From: JBNLAN01 sp050302175
Lineage (GTDB): Bacteria; Pseudomonadota; Zetaproteobacteria; Mariprofundales; Mariprofundaceae
DNA: 53,923 nt
Assembly (NCBI GenBank): GCA_050302175.1
Contig: JBNLAN010000038.1
Location: 1 to 53,923 of the forward strand
Direction of reading: 5' to 3'
Part shown: one piece after another, positions 1 through 7,637 of the stretch
How positions within the stretch are numbered: position 1 is the stretch's first letter
Layout: every line of letters starts with the position of its first letter
Made by a program: the position numbers and the translations under genes
Notes under the pieces: generated by a model
The model's input: the letters and a program-made list of their open reading frames with translations, nothing else
What the model was told of the DNA's origin: nothing
Databases searched by the model: none

Positions 1-339
1 GAGCATGTTCAGTGCGATGCGTTTGTGCAGGCCGGAATTCTCCATCGCCTGTGCAATCAGGAAGCCGCCAATAAAGAGGAAGATGATGCTATTGAGATAT
101 TTTGGTGCGATCTCTTTGCCGGATGCGATGCCAAGCAGCGGGAACCAGATCAACGGGATGAGTGCGGTGAGCGCCAGTGGCACGCACTCGGTGATCCACC
201 AGATTGCCATCCAGACGGCTACGGCCAGCATGGCGGCAGCAGCCGGGTGGCCCGGGATTTCCGCGAACAACAGGATCATAAGGCCAATCACAGGGCCGGC
301 GATGCGTGCGATGAATACACGGTGTTTGGGGTTGGTCAT
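1..339 (-). CDS. DASS/SLC13-family anion symporter, N-terminal fragment (partial)
   Basis: Reading the minus strand from the ATG at 339 gives 113 codons without a stop, running off the left edge of the window. The protein begins MTNPKHRVFIARIAGPVIGL. It continues with the paired hydrophobic helices and the WWITECVPLALTALIPL segment typical of the N-terminus of divalent anion:Na+ symporters (DASS, SLC13/CitT), followed by IIFLFIGGFLIAQAMENSGL. Members import dicarboxylates, sulfate or phosphate across the inner membrane with sodium. The substrate cannot be told from this fragment. The plus-strand reading frames over the same bases have no family resemblance and are shadows. Confidence 0.85.
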   Translation of the reverse strand, partial: MTNPKHRVFIARIAGPVIGLMILLFAEIPGHPAAAAMLAVAVWMAIWWITECVPLALTALIPLIWFPLLGIASGKEIAPKYLNSIIFLFIGGFLIAQAMENSGLHKRIALNML

Positions 340-407
340 GATTTAGAGCTTAGGCGTCACAATATGATGCGTCCAGTTGAGGCGCAGATTGGTTTTCGCT
401 ATCAATG

Positions 408-436
408 AAAAAGGCAGCCATTCGGCTGCCGTTTTT
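408..436 (-). terminator. Intrinsic terminator of the YCF48-like gene
   Basis: GGCAGCC (413-419), loop ATTC and GGCTGCC (424-430) form a perfect 7-bp stem. On the minus strand it is followed by a run of T (complement of the A-run at 408-412). It lies just after the stop of the minus-strand gene ending at 445. The plus strand also has T after the stem, so it may work both ways. Confidence 0.8.
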
Positions 437-444
437 TGATGGTC

Positions 445-2358
445 TTATTTCGCGGGGCCAAATCTTCGTCTGCCTAAATAGGCGAAGGAGAGTAGCGCCA
501 CAACTATAAGAGTCGGATCGAATGCGGCAGTCGGGCTGATAACGCAGCCGCCACCACCGCCACCACCGCTACTGGCGGGAGTGAAGGTTGGACGGCCCAC
601 AACTGCGGTGGGCGCTGCTGTGGTAGCCGTGCTTCTCAGAATGGTGCGGTTCGAGCCCAAAGTTAGAAATTGCGAATTCGCCCAGATGGCGCCGGCCAGG
701 GTGGCAGTGGTGCCGGAGATTTGTGCTGTCCACGTAATGGCGTCCGGGCTGGTCAGGATACCGCCTCCTGCACCCACGACCACTAACTGAGTGCCGTCCC
801 AGGCAATGGCACGGAACCAGTTAGTATTATACTTGATAGTCTGTGCCGTCCAGGTGATGGCATCCGGGCTGGTTAGAATGGTGCCCCAGTTGCCGACAGC
901 CACGAATTGCGCACCATCCCACAGGATATCCTCGAGCGGTTGTGTGGTGCCGGAGGTTTGCGTCGTCCAGGCAGTGCCGTTTGTACTGGTTAGAATTGTG
1001 CCTGCTGTGCCTACGGCGACAAACTGCGTGCCGTTCCAAACGATGCAATTCAGGGTGGCAGTGGTTCCGGAGGTTTGAGCTGTCCAGGTAATACCTGTTG
1101 GGCTGGTCAGGATGGTACCAGCTGCACCCACGGCCACTAGTTGCGTACCGCTCGAGGTGACATCGACCAAGTGGTTTGTTGTGCCGGAAGTCTGTGCTGT
1201 CCAGGTAGTGCCGGCCGGACTGGTAAAGATGGTGCCGGCCTGGCCGACAGTGACAAATTGCGCGCCATCCCAGGTGATGCCGTAGAGAATATTGAGAGAG
1301 ATGGGGGTTTGGCTTGTCCAGTTAATGCCATCCGCGCTGGTCATAATGGTACCCACGCTTCCGACAGCGGCAAACAGCGTGTTGTTCCAGGCCGCATCGT
1401 AAAGCGCGTTGCCGTTGCCGGCCGTTTTCGATGCCCATGCGGTACCGTTCGCGCTGGCCAAAATGGTGCCTGACGTACCTACGGCGACGAACTGCGTACC
1501 GCTCCAGGTGATGCCAGTCAGGGCGTCAACGGTACCGGAGGTTTGAGCGGTCCAGGTGGTGCCGACTGGGCTGGTCAAAATGGTGCCGCCCATACCTGTG
1601 ATCACGAGCTGTGTACCGCTCCATGTGACATCGATTAGGGCACTAACGGTACCGGAGGTTTGAGCTGTCCAGGTAGTGCCGGTTGAGCTGGTCAGAATGG
1701 TTCCGGAATCTCCAACAGCGACGAGCAGGGAGTTGTTCCAAACGATACTGTTTAATATGGTTGCCGTACCGGAGGTTTGAGCTGTCCAGGTAGTGCCGGT
1801 TGAGCTGGTCAGAATGGTTCCGGCCGCGCCCACAGCGACAAATTGTGCGCCGTCCCAGGCAATACTATTCAAGGCGTTAGTCGTGCCGGAAGTCTGTGCC
1901 GTCCAGGTGATGCCATCCGGGCTGGTCAGAATGGTGCCAGAGGCACCAACGGCAGCGAGCAGGGAGCCGCTCCATGCAACACTGTTTAGGGAGAATCCAG
2001 TGCCACTGTTTTCCATTGTCCATGTGGTGCCATCGGTGCTGGACAGGATGGTGCCCCAGTTGCCGACAACAATAAAGCGGGATCCGTTCCAGAGAATTTT
2101 GTTGAGATATAGGTTGGAGTCGAGTGTTTGTACGCTCCATGTGGTGCCATCGGCGCTGGACAGGATGGTGCCCGATTCGCCTACGGCTACGAACTGCGTG
2201 CCATCCCAGGCAACACTGTTGATGAGGTTGCCTTGAGGGGTGGGATTAGCCCACTCCCAGTTCGTACCTGCCGCAGCCGCATGTGCATAAAAGGGCGTTA
2301 GCATTGCCAATATTGTTACAGTGATAAGTCCACAAAGAGCTCGATTCAAAGAAATCAC
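445..2358 (-). CDS. Secreted YCF48-like beta-propeller repeat protein with JDVT-CTERM-like sorting tail
   Basis: About 637 residues. Some 13-14 tandem repeats of about 41 residues carry the core W(D/N)GxQFVAVGxxGTILTS followed by xGTTWTAQTSGT. This resembles YCF48/BNR-type beta-propeller blades, and 14 blades would make two seven-bladed propellers. I chose the GTG at 2356-2358 because GGGAGA lies six bases upstream and it gives a clean signal peptide (ISLNRALCGLITVTILAML...YAHA). A TTG at 2421 would add 21 hydrophilic residues. The C-terminus is a Gly run, then Cys, FDPTL, a hydrophobic helix and GRRR. This tripartite tail resembles JDVT-CTERM sorting signals, which are cut by a CPBP-type intramembrane protease. 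The protein is probably exported and surface-attached. Its ligand is unknown. The DNA repeats are very similar to each other, so copy number could vary by recombination. Confidence 0.85.
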   Translation of the reverse strand: MISLNRALCGLITVTILAMLTPFYAHAAAAGTNWEWANPTPQGNLINSVAWDGTQFVAVGESGTILSSADGTTWSVQTLDSNLYLNKILWNGSRFIVVGNWGTILSSTDGTTWTMENSGTGFSLNSVAWSGSLLAAVGASGTILTSPDGITWTAQTSGTTNALNSIAWDGAQFVAVGAAGTILTSSTGTTWTAQTSGTATILNSIVWNNSLLVAVGDSGTILTSSTGTTWTAQTSGTVSALIDVTWSGTQLVITGMGGTILTSPVGTTWTAQTSGTVDALTGITWSGTQFVAVGTSGTILASANGTAWASKTAGNGNALYDAAWNNTLFAAVGSVGTIMTSADGINWTSQTPISLNILYGITWDGAQFVTVGQAGTIFTSPAGTTWTAQTSGTTNHLVDVTSSGTQLVAVGAAGTILTSPTGITWTAQTSGTTATLNCIVWNGTQFVAVGTAGTILTSTNGTAWTTQTSGTTQPLEDILWDGAQFVAVGNWGTILTSPDAITWTAQTIKYNTNWFRAIAWDGTQLVVVGAGGGILTSPDAITWTAQISGTTATLAGAIWANSQFLTLGSNRTILRSTATTAAPTAVVGRPTFTPASSGGGGGGGCVISPTAAFDPTLIVVALLSFAYLGRRRFGPAK

Positions 2359-2649
2359 AATTATCTCCCGATCCCATTTTTTAATGAGCCCTAAACCTAA
2401 GTAAGGAGGAATAATATTCAAGTGACAAGGACGTCGGTTCCGATAGTAAGGGCCTTCAGCATAATGGAGAGTTGTGGCTGGCGATGAGCCCCTAAATCGG
2501 TAAGGGTTTGAGGTTGCGCCGGGTCACAGATATTGGACTTTGGCGACTGATAGAAATCGCGCCTTCTATGATCCGCGATGCATGGTGGATTCGGGAGATA
2601 AAAGAGCGCACCGGTGATTTTTCGGATGGAGCTCCAAGGAGAAACAGGA
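2359..2649. other. Intergenic region between divergent genes
   Basis: About 290 bases separate the YCF48-like gene (minus) from the NERD gene (plus), so it should hold two divergent promoters. I looked for a c-di-GMP or other riboswitch ahead of the secreted repeat protein and found no convincing consensus. A short hairpin (CCCT...AGGG near 2485-2510) is all that stands out. Confidence 0.4.
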
Positions 2650-3261
2650 ATGCAGTTTTTCGATATTAATTTAATGCCGGGGCAGGCGGAGTTCATCTCT
2701 CTGATACTTGTTTCGGGATTGATCATGCTGATTGCCATGCTGTGGGTGATTCGCATTCGCAAGCATGCTGATGCGCGGATGCTGAAAACTACTCTTGGGA
2801 AGCATGCCGAGGCGGTGGAACGCGATGTGGTGCTTTCCGATGGTGTGGAGGGTTTCCTATTCGCAGACTATCTGTTGCTAATGCCTGGTAAGATTGTTGC
2901 CATGAAGACGATGTCGGAAAAGGGTGTGATTTTTGGCGCTGGCGATATCGATGAGTGGACTTGCGTGGAGAATAATCGCACAGGGAAATTCAGGAATCCG
3001 CTTATCGAGGTGCGGGCGTTTGCACATCAGGTTAAGCATGTGCTCGGTTTTGATGCGGTTGAAGCCTGGGTACTGTTTGATCGCCAGAGCGAGTTCCCGA
3101 AAGGGGTGCCGGAGGATGTGTTGCAACTGGGTATTCTCGATGAAGAGCTCAAGGCTCGATACGGCAGTGCCGAAGTGCAGGTAGAGGCCAGACGTCTCTG
3201 GGATCAGTTGATCGACGCAGTACATGCCGATAAGAAGCGATTGGAGGCGGAGCTTCGATAG
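2650..3261 (+). CDS. Membrane-anchored NERD-domain protein
   Basis: 203 residues. The start at 2650 is preceded by AGGAG about nine bases upstream; an upstream in-frame ATG at 2614 lacks one. Residues 13-35 are a transmembrane segment, and the rest faces the cytoplasm. The soluble part resembles a NERD (nuclease-related) domain, with RDVVLSDG, IVAMKTMSEKGVIFGAGDIDEW and a C-terminal helical region. NERD proteins belong to the restriction-endonuclease-like fold and are usually linked to DNA processing. The usual E-x-K catalytic pair reads A-M-K here, so nuclease activity may be lost. It is followed 70 bases later by a parvulin gene; no functional link is evident. Confidence 0.6.
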   Translation: MQFFDINLMPGQAEFISLILVSGLIMLIAMLWVIRIRKHADARMLKTTLGKHAEAVERDVVLSDGVEGFLFADYLLLMPGKIVAMKTMSEKGVIFGAGDIDEWTCVENNRTGKFRNPLIEVRAFAHQVKHVLGFDAVEAWVLFDRQSEFPKGVPEDVLQLGILDEELKARYGSAEVQVEARRLWDQLIDAVHADKKRLEAELR

Positions 3262-3331
3262 TTCCATGTAATAAGATGGGCAACTGGGTAGATAGCAGCT
3301 AGGCTGGCGCAAACTTTCGAGAGGTATTGCA

Positions 3332-3640
3332 ATGTTTGGATTTGGAAAGAACAAACCTACGGCTTCAGCGCGGCATATTTTGGTGGCGGATAAGGAAGCC
3401 TGCGAAAAACTGAAAACAGAGATCGAGGCAGGAGCCGATTTTGCCGAGGTGGCGAAGCAGCATTCAACCTGTCCGTCCGGTCAGCGTGGCGGTGACCTTG
3501 GTTCCTTTACGCAGGGTCAGATGGTGAAGCCGTTCGATGATGTGGTATTTACTGCTGAACTCGGCAAGGTGCACGGCCCGGTCGGTACCCAGTTCGGCTG
3601 GCATCTGATCGAGATCACTGCCCGCAACGAGGCAGAGTAA
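3332..3640 (+). CDS. PpiC-type parvulin peptidyl-prolyl isomerase
   Basis: 102 residues forming a single rotamase (parvulin) domain with no signal peptide, so it should act in the cytoplasm. Family hallmarks are ARHILVADKEACEKL near the N-terminus, FAEVAKQHSTCPSG, GGDLGSFTQGQMVKPFDDVVF and the terminal GPVGTQFGWHLI. This size and arrangement match the small stand-alone PpiC. It catalyses cis-trans isomerisation of Xaa-Pro bonds during protein folding. GAGAGG precedes the ATG. The glycosyltransferase gene starts 19 bases after the stop, so the two may be co-transcribed. Confidence 0.92.
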   Translation: MFGFGKNKPTASARHILVADKEACEKLKTEIEAGADFAEVAKQHSTCPSGQRGGDLGSFTQGQMVKPFDDVVFTAELGKVHGPVGTQFGWHLIEITARNEAE

Positions 3641-3659
3641 GCCGTCGGCGCATCTGCGC

Positions 3660-4952
3660 ATGAAGATAGGCATCCAGACCTGGGGCAGCACCGGCGATGT
3701 GAATCCGTTCATCGCGCTGGCGGCGGGCCTGGCGGCGGCCGGGCATGAGGTAACGCTCGCCATCACCGGCACCGAGCGCCGGGAGTATGCTGAAATCGGA
3801 GAAAGGCTTGGGTTCCGCGTGGTGCAGGCGGGCTTCGTGGGCGCGAGCGTCGAGGCATTGAATTCGATCGGCAAGCGCTTGTTCGCCATGCGCGATCCGC
3901 TGGCACAGATGCGCATGATCTTCAACGAGATGTTCGATCCCGGGGCGGAGGCGATGCTTGCCGCAGCACGGAAGCTGTGTGTGGAAAACGAGCTGGTGAT
4001 CGGCCACTTCATTTGCCATCCCCTGCATCTGGCCGCCGAGCTCTCAGGCACGCCGCACTTCACCGTTTCATTGCATCATGGCGCGATCCCCACGCGTTTC
4101 ACGGCTCCGCATCCGTTGCCGAATTTCGGCCCGTGGTTGAATCCCTGGTCGTGGAAGCTGGTCGGCAAGTTGATCGACCGGGTGTCGTTGCCTTCGGCGA
4201 ATCACCTGCGTGCCGCGTATGGCGCCGCGCCGCTGCGTTCGATTCGTTCGGCGTGGGAGTCACCTTTGTGTAATCTCATTGCAGTGAGTCGCGAGCTCTG
4301 CCCTCCCTATCCCGACTGGGGTGAGAACCAGCGCGTCTGCGGCTTTTTCGATTTGCCGGAGGCGGCTTCCGACTGGCAGCCGTCGCACGAGCTGGTGGCT
4401 TTCCTGAAGGCGGGCGAGCCGCCCGTTTATATCAGCTTCGGCAGTATGATGGGTTTGCCGCAGTCCAGCGAAGAGCTGGATGAAACGATTGCGCTCTGGT
4501 GCGAAGCGGTGAAGCTGGCCGGCTGCCGCGCCATCATCCAGACGCACTGGAGTGAGGCGAAGCCGGTCGATGAGGATACGCATATCTTCCGGCTCGAATC
4601 GGCGGCGCATGCGCGCATTTTCCCGCATTGCGCGGCGGTGGTGCACCATGGCGGCGCCGGCACCACGCAGAGCGCCACCCGGGCCGGATGTCCCTCCGTG
4701 GTGGTGGCGCATATCGCCGATCAGTTTTTCTGGGGCGATCAGCTCCATCGGCTGGGGCTGGCGCCGAAGCCGCTGCTGCGCAAGCGGCTCACTGCGGCAA
4801 AGCTGGCCCGCGCCTTGCGCGAGGTGCTCGATAGCCCCGGCATGCGTTCGCGGGCGGCGGAGATCGGTGCGCGGCTGGTCGGGGAGAATGGCGTGGCGGA
4901 AGCGGTGCGTGTTATCGAAAACGAAGGGCAGGGGCAAAATCAGCCTGCTTGA
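3660..4952 (+). CDS. GT1-family glycosyltransferase (UDP-glucosyltransferase / sterol-glucosyltransferase type)
   Basis: 430 residues with the GT-B fold of family 1. The N-terminal domain opens with MKIGIQTWGSTGDVNPFIAL and a Gly-rich loop near GLAAAGHEVTLAI. The C-terminal nucleotide-sugar domain has PVYISFGSMMG near residue 250 and HHGGAGTTQSATRAGCPSVV near 329, ending in DQFFWGDQLHRLGLAP. These match enzymes that transfer sugars from UDP-sugars to lipids, sterols or macrolides. The acceptor is not predictable here; a membrane lipid or hopanoid-like compound is possible but unproven. There is no clear Shine-Dalgarno before the ATG. It converges with the DUF6629 gene, with 14 bases between stops. 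Confidence 0.85.
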   Translation: MKIGIQTWGSTGDVNPFIALAAGLAAAGHEVTLAITGTERREYAEIGERLGFRVVQAGFVGASVEALNSIGKRLFAMRDPLAQMRMIFNEMFDPGAEAMLAAARKLCVENELVIGHFICHPLHLAAELSGTPHFTVSLHHGAIPTRFTAPHPLPNFGPWLNPWSWKLVGKLIDRVSLPSANHLRAAYGAAPLRSIRSAWESPLCNLIAVSRELCPPYPDWGENQRVCGFFDLPEAASDWQPSHELVAFLKAGEPPVYISFGSMMGLPQSSEELDETIALWCEAVKLAGCRAIIQTHWSEAKPVDEDTHIFRLESAAHARIFPHCAAVVHHGGAGTTQSATRAGCPSVVVAHIADQFFWGDQLHRLGLAPKPLLRKRLTAAKLARALREVLDSPGMRSRAAEIGARLVGENGVAEAVRVIENEGQGQNQPA

Positions 4953-4966
4953 GCCGGAGTGAAGCC

Positions 4967-5602
4967 TCAGGCGGGAGTCCGCCAAAAATGCAGGTAGACA
5001 AGGATGCTCAGCGCAGCGGCAAAGAAGCACCACACCGAAAACAGCGCCTGCGTGTAAAACCAGTACGATACGAAGAAAAACAGCAATACCGTCAGCCCGA
5101 AGATGCGAACCAGCGGATGTGTGGAGAAAAAGGCGACAATGCAGGTGGCTGCGATATATAACCCCATCATCGGCCAGTCGTAGAAAAAGGGTGATGCATA
5201 GACGATGTGTTCACTCAGTATTGCGGTCAGCGGTTGCGTGGTGACGAGTACGAACAGGTGCGCGGTGACTACGAGGCCGATAATGCGGAACGCCCACATT
5301 GCTTTTTTACGCCACGGCTCCATCCCCTTCTCCATCCGCGCAATCGCAAACGGCACATAGGCCGGCCAGATCAGGTGCGAAAACATGGTGAAGAGATAGG
5401 TGGCGATGGATTTGAGCAGTACCATGTCGTGCTGGATGGCCAGCCACAGCACCCCCTCAACACTTTGCTGGATGCCGAATAGTAGCGGAATAGCCGCATA
5501 CGGGAGCCGGGGTTTGTTGCCTGCCGCACGTTTGAGCGTCAGCGCGCCGACCACAAGCAGCGCCCCACCGACTGCAAAACTGGCTGTGGCCGAAAAACAC
5601 AT
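4967..5602 (-). CDS. DUF6629-type integral membrane protein
   Basis: 211 residues with about seven hydrophobic helices. The start, MCFSATASFAVGGALL, is characteristic of a widespread bacterial family of unknown function (DUF6629), as is IPLLFGIQQSVEGVLWLAI in the second to third helices. It should sit in the inner membrane. The conserved N-terminal Cys-Phe-Ser suggests a fixed structural or ligand role, but no reaction is known. It is transcribed alone, converging on the glycosyltransferase gene. Confidence 0.75.
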   Translation of the reverse strand: MCFSATASFAVGGALLVVGALTLKRAAGNKPRLPYAAIPLLFGIQQSVEGVLWLAIQHDMVLLKSIATYLFTMFSHLIWPAYVPFAIARMEKGMEPWRKKAMWAFRIIGLVVTAHLFVLVTTQPLTAILSEHIVYASPFFYDWPMMGLYIAATCIVAFFSTHPLVRIFGLTVLLFFFVSYWFYTQALFSVWCFFAAALSILVYLHFWRTPA

Positions 5603-5921
5603 ATTGTCTGCTACGCCTTAGGCCGCCATACGGCAAGCAATCATTTGCAAAGGCTCAGGCGGCGGCTAATTAAATATTGTGCTCCCGGAATTTGTCGTAA
5701 GACCTGACGCTAAAACTCGCGAACCAGTCAGAGAGTGAAAGTAACGTTTTTACTGCATCAATATGCTTGTTTGAAATGGATGTATGCTCCGCTGTTGGCG
5801 AACGCGCATCCCGGCGCGCACCTCTTCGCAACCATAGCCAATTGTATGCGTATGAGGCATGTGCTTGTGATGGGCGGGCTGCCCGTCTATATATCAGGGG
5901 AACCTAGCGAAGGAGGAGTAT
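5603..5921. other. Intergenic region with a repeat element and a candidate promoter
   Basis: About 320 bases. It holds one copy of a short repeat (5668-5693, also at 27413-27437) and, near its right end, a plausible promoter for the lipoprotein gene: TTGTGA at 5865-5870, a 17-base spacer and TATATA at 5888-5893. The spacer contains the small palindrome GGGCGGGCTGCCCG, which could bind a regulator. A plus-strand frame from 5735 crosses the region but has no start signal or resemblance to a protein. Confidence 0.45.
5668..5693. repeat. Copy 1 of a short dispersed repeat (ATATTGTG..CCCGGAATTT)
   Basis: The bases around ATATTGTGCTCCCGGAATTT match those at 27413-27437 (ATATTGTGTCCCCGGAATTT) with two substitutions and one upstream single-base gap. 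Both copies lie in non-coding DNA. Similar TGTGTCCCCGGAATT strings occur in many proteobacterial intergenic regions, from memory. The element class is not identified here. Confidence 0.5.
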
Positions 5922-6494
5922 ATGAAATATTTCGTACGCGCACTGATGCTTGCCGGGTTGGTCACCCTGGCTGGTTGTGCAAGTTCTCACATGACCGCTA
6001 TCAAGGATTCACCGGAAAAACTGACTCCGGCACCCGGCAAGGCACTGGTGGTTTTTGCCAGAACCTCGGCTTTTGGCGGCGCTATTCAGGCCACGCTGTA
6101 CGATGAAGAAAAATATATTGGAACCATTTCAGCCAATACCAAGATCGCCTATCAGGCTGATCCCGGAAAACACATGTTTATGGTGCTTGGCGAAAGTGCC
6201 GATTTTATGGAGGCGGATCTTCAGGCCGGCAAAACCTACTATGCGGGTGTGGTTGTGCGCATGGGGGTATGGAAAGCGCGATTCAGTTTCCATCCGAACA
6301 ACAAGCAGATATCCGACAAGGAGCTGCAGGAGTGGATGTCGGGCACCAAGCTGGTGGAACCCAACGAGAAGGGTTATCAGTGGGCCGAAAAGAATGCTCA
6401 GAGTATCCAGAACTCCCGGGCGAAGTATCTTCCGGCCTGGAGAGCGAAGAGGGAGTCGGATAAGCAGCGGTTGCACCGAGGCAGCGGCTATTGA
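5922..6494 (+). CDS. Lipoprotein, DUF2846-like
   Basis: 190 residues. A lipoprotein signal peptide ends in the lipobox LAGC with Cys19, so the mature protein is membrane-anchored in the envelope. The middle part (GKALVVFARTSAFGGAIQATLYDEEKYIG..., then PGKHMFMVLGES and LQAGKTYYAGV) resembles the DUF2846 beta-sandwich found in stress-related lipoproteins. GGAGGAG sits just before the ATG. It is a single gene with its own candidate promoter (5865-5893) and a strong terminator (6518-6546). Function unknown. Confidence 0.75.
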   Translation: MKYFVRALMLAGLVTLAGCASSHMTAIKDSPEKLTPAPGKALVVFARTSAFGGAIQATLYDEEKYIGTISANTKIAYQADPGKHMFMVLGESADFMEADLQAGKTYYAGVVVRMGVWKARFSFHPNNKQISDKELQEWMSGTKLVEPNEKGYQWAEKNAQSIQNSRAKYLPAWRAKRESDKQRLHRGSGY

Positions 6495-6517
6495 TTCGCA
6501 AGAAGCACAACAACCTG

Positions 6518-6546
6518 TGGCCGGGCACAAAGCCCGGCCATTTTTC
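6518..6546 (+). terminator. Intrinsic terminator
   Basis: TGGCCGGGC (6518-6526) and GCCCGGCCA (6532-6540) form a perfect 9-bp stem with loop ACAAA, followed by TTTTTC. It closes the lipoprotein transcription unit ahead of the HemF-like gene. Confidence 0.9.
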
Positions 6547-6611
6547 ATGGTTGAACCACCCGAACGACCGCTCCATAGTTTTTGCCATCCTGAACGACAA
6601 GGACACACCGT

Positions 6612-7637
6612 ATGATACGAATAGCAGCTGTTTCCGAATCTGCGACCGTGGCTCATGCCATGGTGCAGGAGCTGCAGAAGCAGTTTGTGGCCGGGCTGGA
6701 GCGGCTTGCGGCAGAGCTTGGCAGTAGTCAGCGTTTTACGGCCGTGGAGTGGTTGCGTGACGAAGGCCGTCATGGCGGCGGCGTTCGTTTCGAAACCGGC
6801 GAGGGTGATATGTTCTGGCGCGGCTCGGTGAATGTCTCGCAGGTGCATTACGACGACAGCCCGGAGAAGAAGCCCGGCTCGGCACAGGCGATTTCCACCA
6901 TCATTCATCCGAAGCACCCGCTCGCCCCATCCGTGCATATCCATATCAGCTGGACAGAGATGAAGGATGGCTCCGGCTATTGGCGTATGATGGCCGACCT
7001 GAACCCCTCGAATGAAATTGCCGCCGACCGGGAGGATTTTCTTGCAGCTCTCAGGGATGCTGCCCCCGCGCAGTTCGATGCGGCGAAGGCGCAGGGCGAG
7101 CGCTACTTTTTCATTCCTGTGCTCAGGCGACATCGCGGCGTGGTGCATTTTTATCTGGAGCACTACAACAGCGGCGATGCCCGTGCCGATTTGCAACTGG
7201 CGCAGGCCGTGGGCAAGGCTGCAATTGACGCCTATCTCGCGATCCTCGGCAAACGATTGAAAACCGCGCCTGCACCCGCCGAGGCACAAAAGCTTGCGCA
7301 GCTGGCCTACCATACGCTCTATTTTTTCCAAGTGCTGACACTGGATCGCGGTACCACCACCGGCCTTTTGACGCACGACCAGAACGACGTCGGCATCATG
7401 GGTTCGTTGCCAGCCTACGTGGACAAGGCACTACTCGCCTCATGGATCAAGCGCATGCCGTCGCCGCAGGATACCTTGCTGGCAGCGCTGGTAGCGGTGC
7501 TGCCGAACGCGGTTCCATCGCCAGTCGATGATGCGGTGAAACGTCAACTTGCCGAGGTGGTGCGCCAGCACTATCTGGCACATCCGGAGGCGATCGATAT
7601 GCAGGCCTCCGGTGACACGATTCCGCCGCTCGGTTAG
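6612..7637 (+). CDS. HemF-family (oxygen-dependent coproporphyrinogen III oxidase-like) protein
   Basis: 341 residues. The fold-defining segments of HemF are recognisable: HGGGVRFETGEGDMFWRGSVNVSQVH (glycine-rich entry and the VN.S.VH strand), TIIHPKHPLAPSVHIHISW (for HPrNPhvPtvHaNvR), a DLNPS for DLTP, and the C-terminal TLDRGTTTGLLTH for YDRGT. HemF oxidatively decarboxylates coproporphyrinogen III to protoporphyrinogen IX in haem synthesis using O2. The sequence is divergent, especially around the DLTP region and the C-terminal ESILMSLPP segment (here NDVGIMGSLPA), so it may be a separate branch rather than a standard hemF. AAGGA precedes the ATG. Its stop overlaps that of the convergent ATPase gene by three bases. 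Confidence 0.75.
   Translation: MIRIAAVSESATVAHAMVQELQKQFVAGLERLAAELGSSQRFTAVEWLRDEGRHGGGVRFETGEGDMFWRGSVNVSQVHYDDSPEKKPGSAQAISTIIHPKHPLAPSVHIHISWTEMKDGSGYWRMMADLNPSNEIAADREDFLAALRDAAPAQFDAAKAQGERYFFIPVLRRHRGVVHFYLEHYNSGDARADLQLAQAVGKAAIDAYLAILGKRLKTAPAPAEAQKLAQLAYHTLYFFQVLTLDRGTTTGLLTHDQNDVGIMGSLPAYVDKALLASWIKRMPSPQDTLLAALVAVLPNAVPSPVDDAVKRQLAEVVRQHYLAHPEAIDMQASGDTIPPLG

Noticed and set aside
600..2250. Regular repeats at about 120-base spacing resembling an array
   Set aside because: The repeat unit is a multiple of three and encodes beta-propeller blades in one open frame; there are no spacers, so it is not a CRISPR array.
2420..2600. Possible riboswitch before the secreted repeat protein
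   Set aside because: Only weak pairing and no match to c-di-GMP or other consensus sequences that I could identify.
5735..6106. 123-codon plus-strand frame upstream of the lipoprotein
   Set aside because: No ribosome site, and it overlaps the lipoprotein signal-peptide region in another frame.
6129..7376. 415-codon minus-strand frame over lipoprotein and HemF-like genes
   Set aside because: Crosses a strong terminator and two genes on the other strand.
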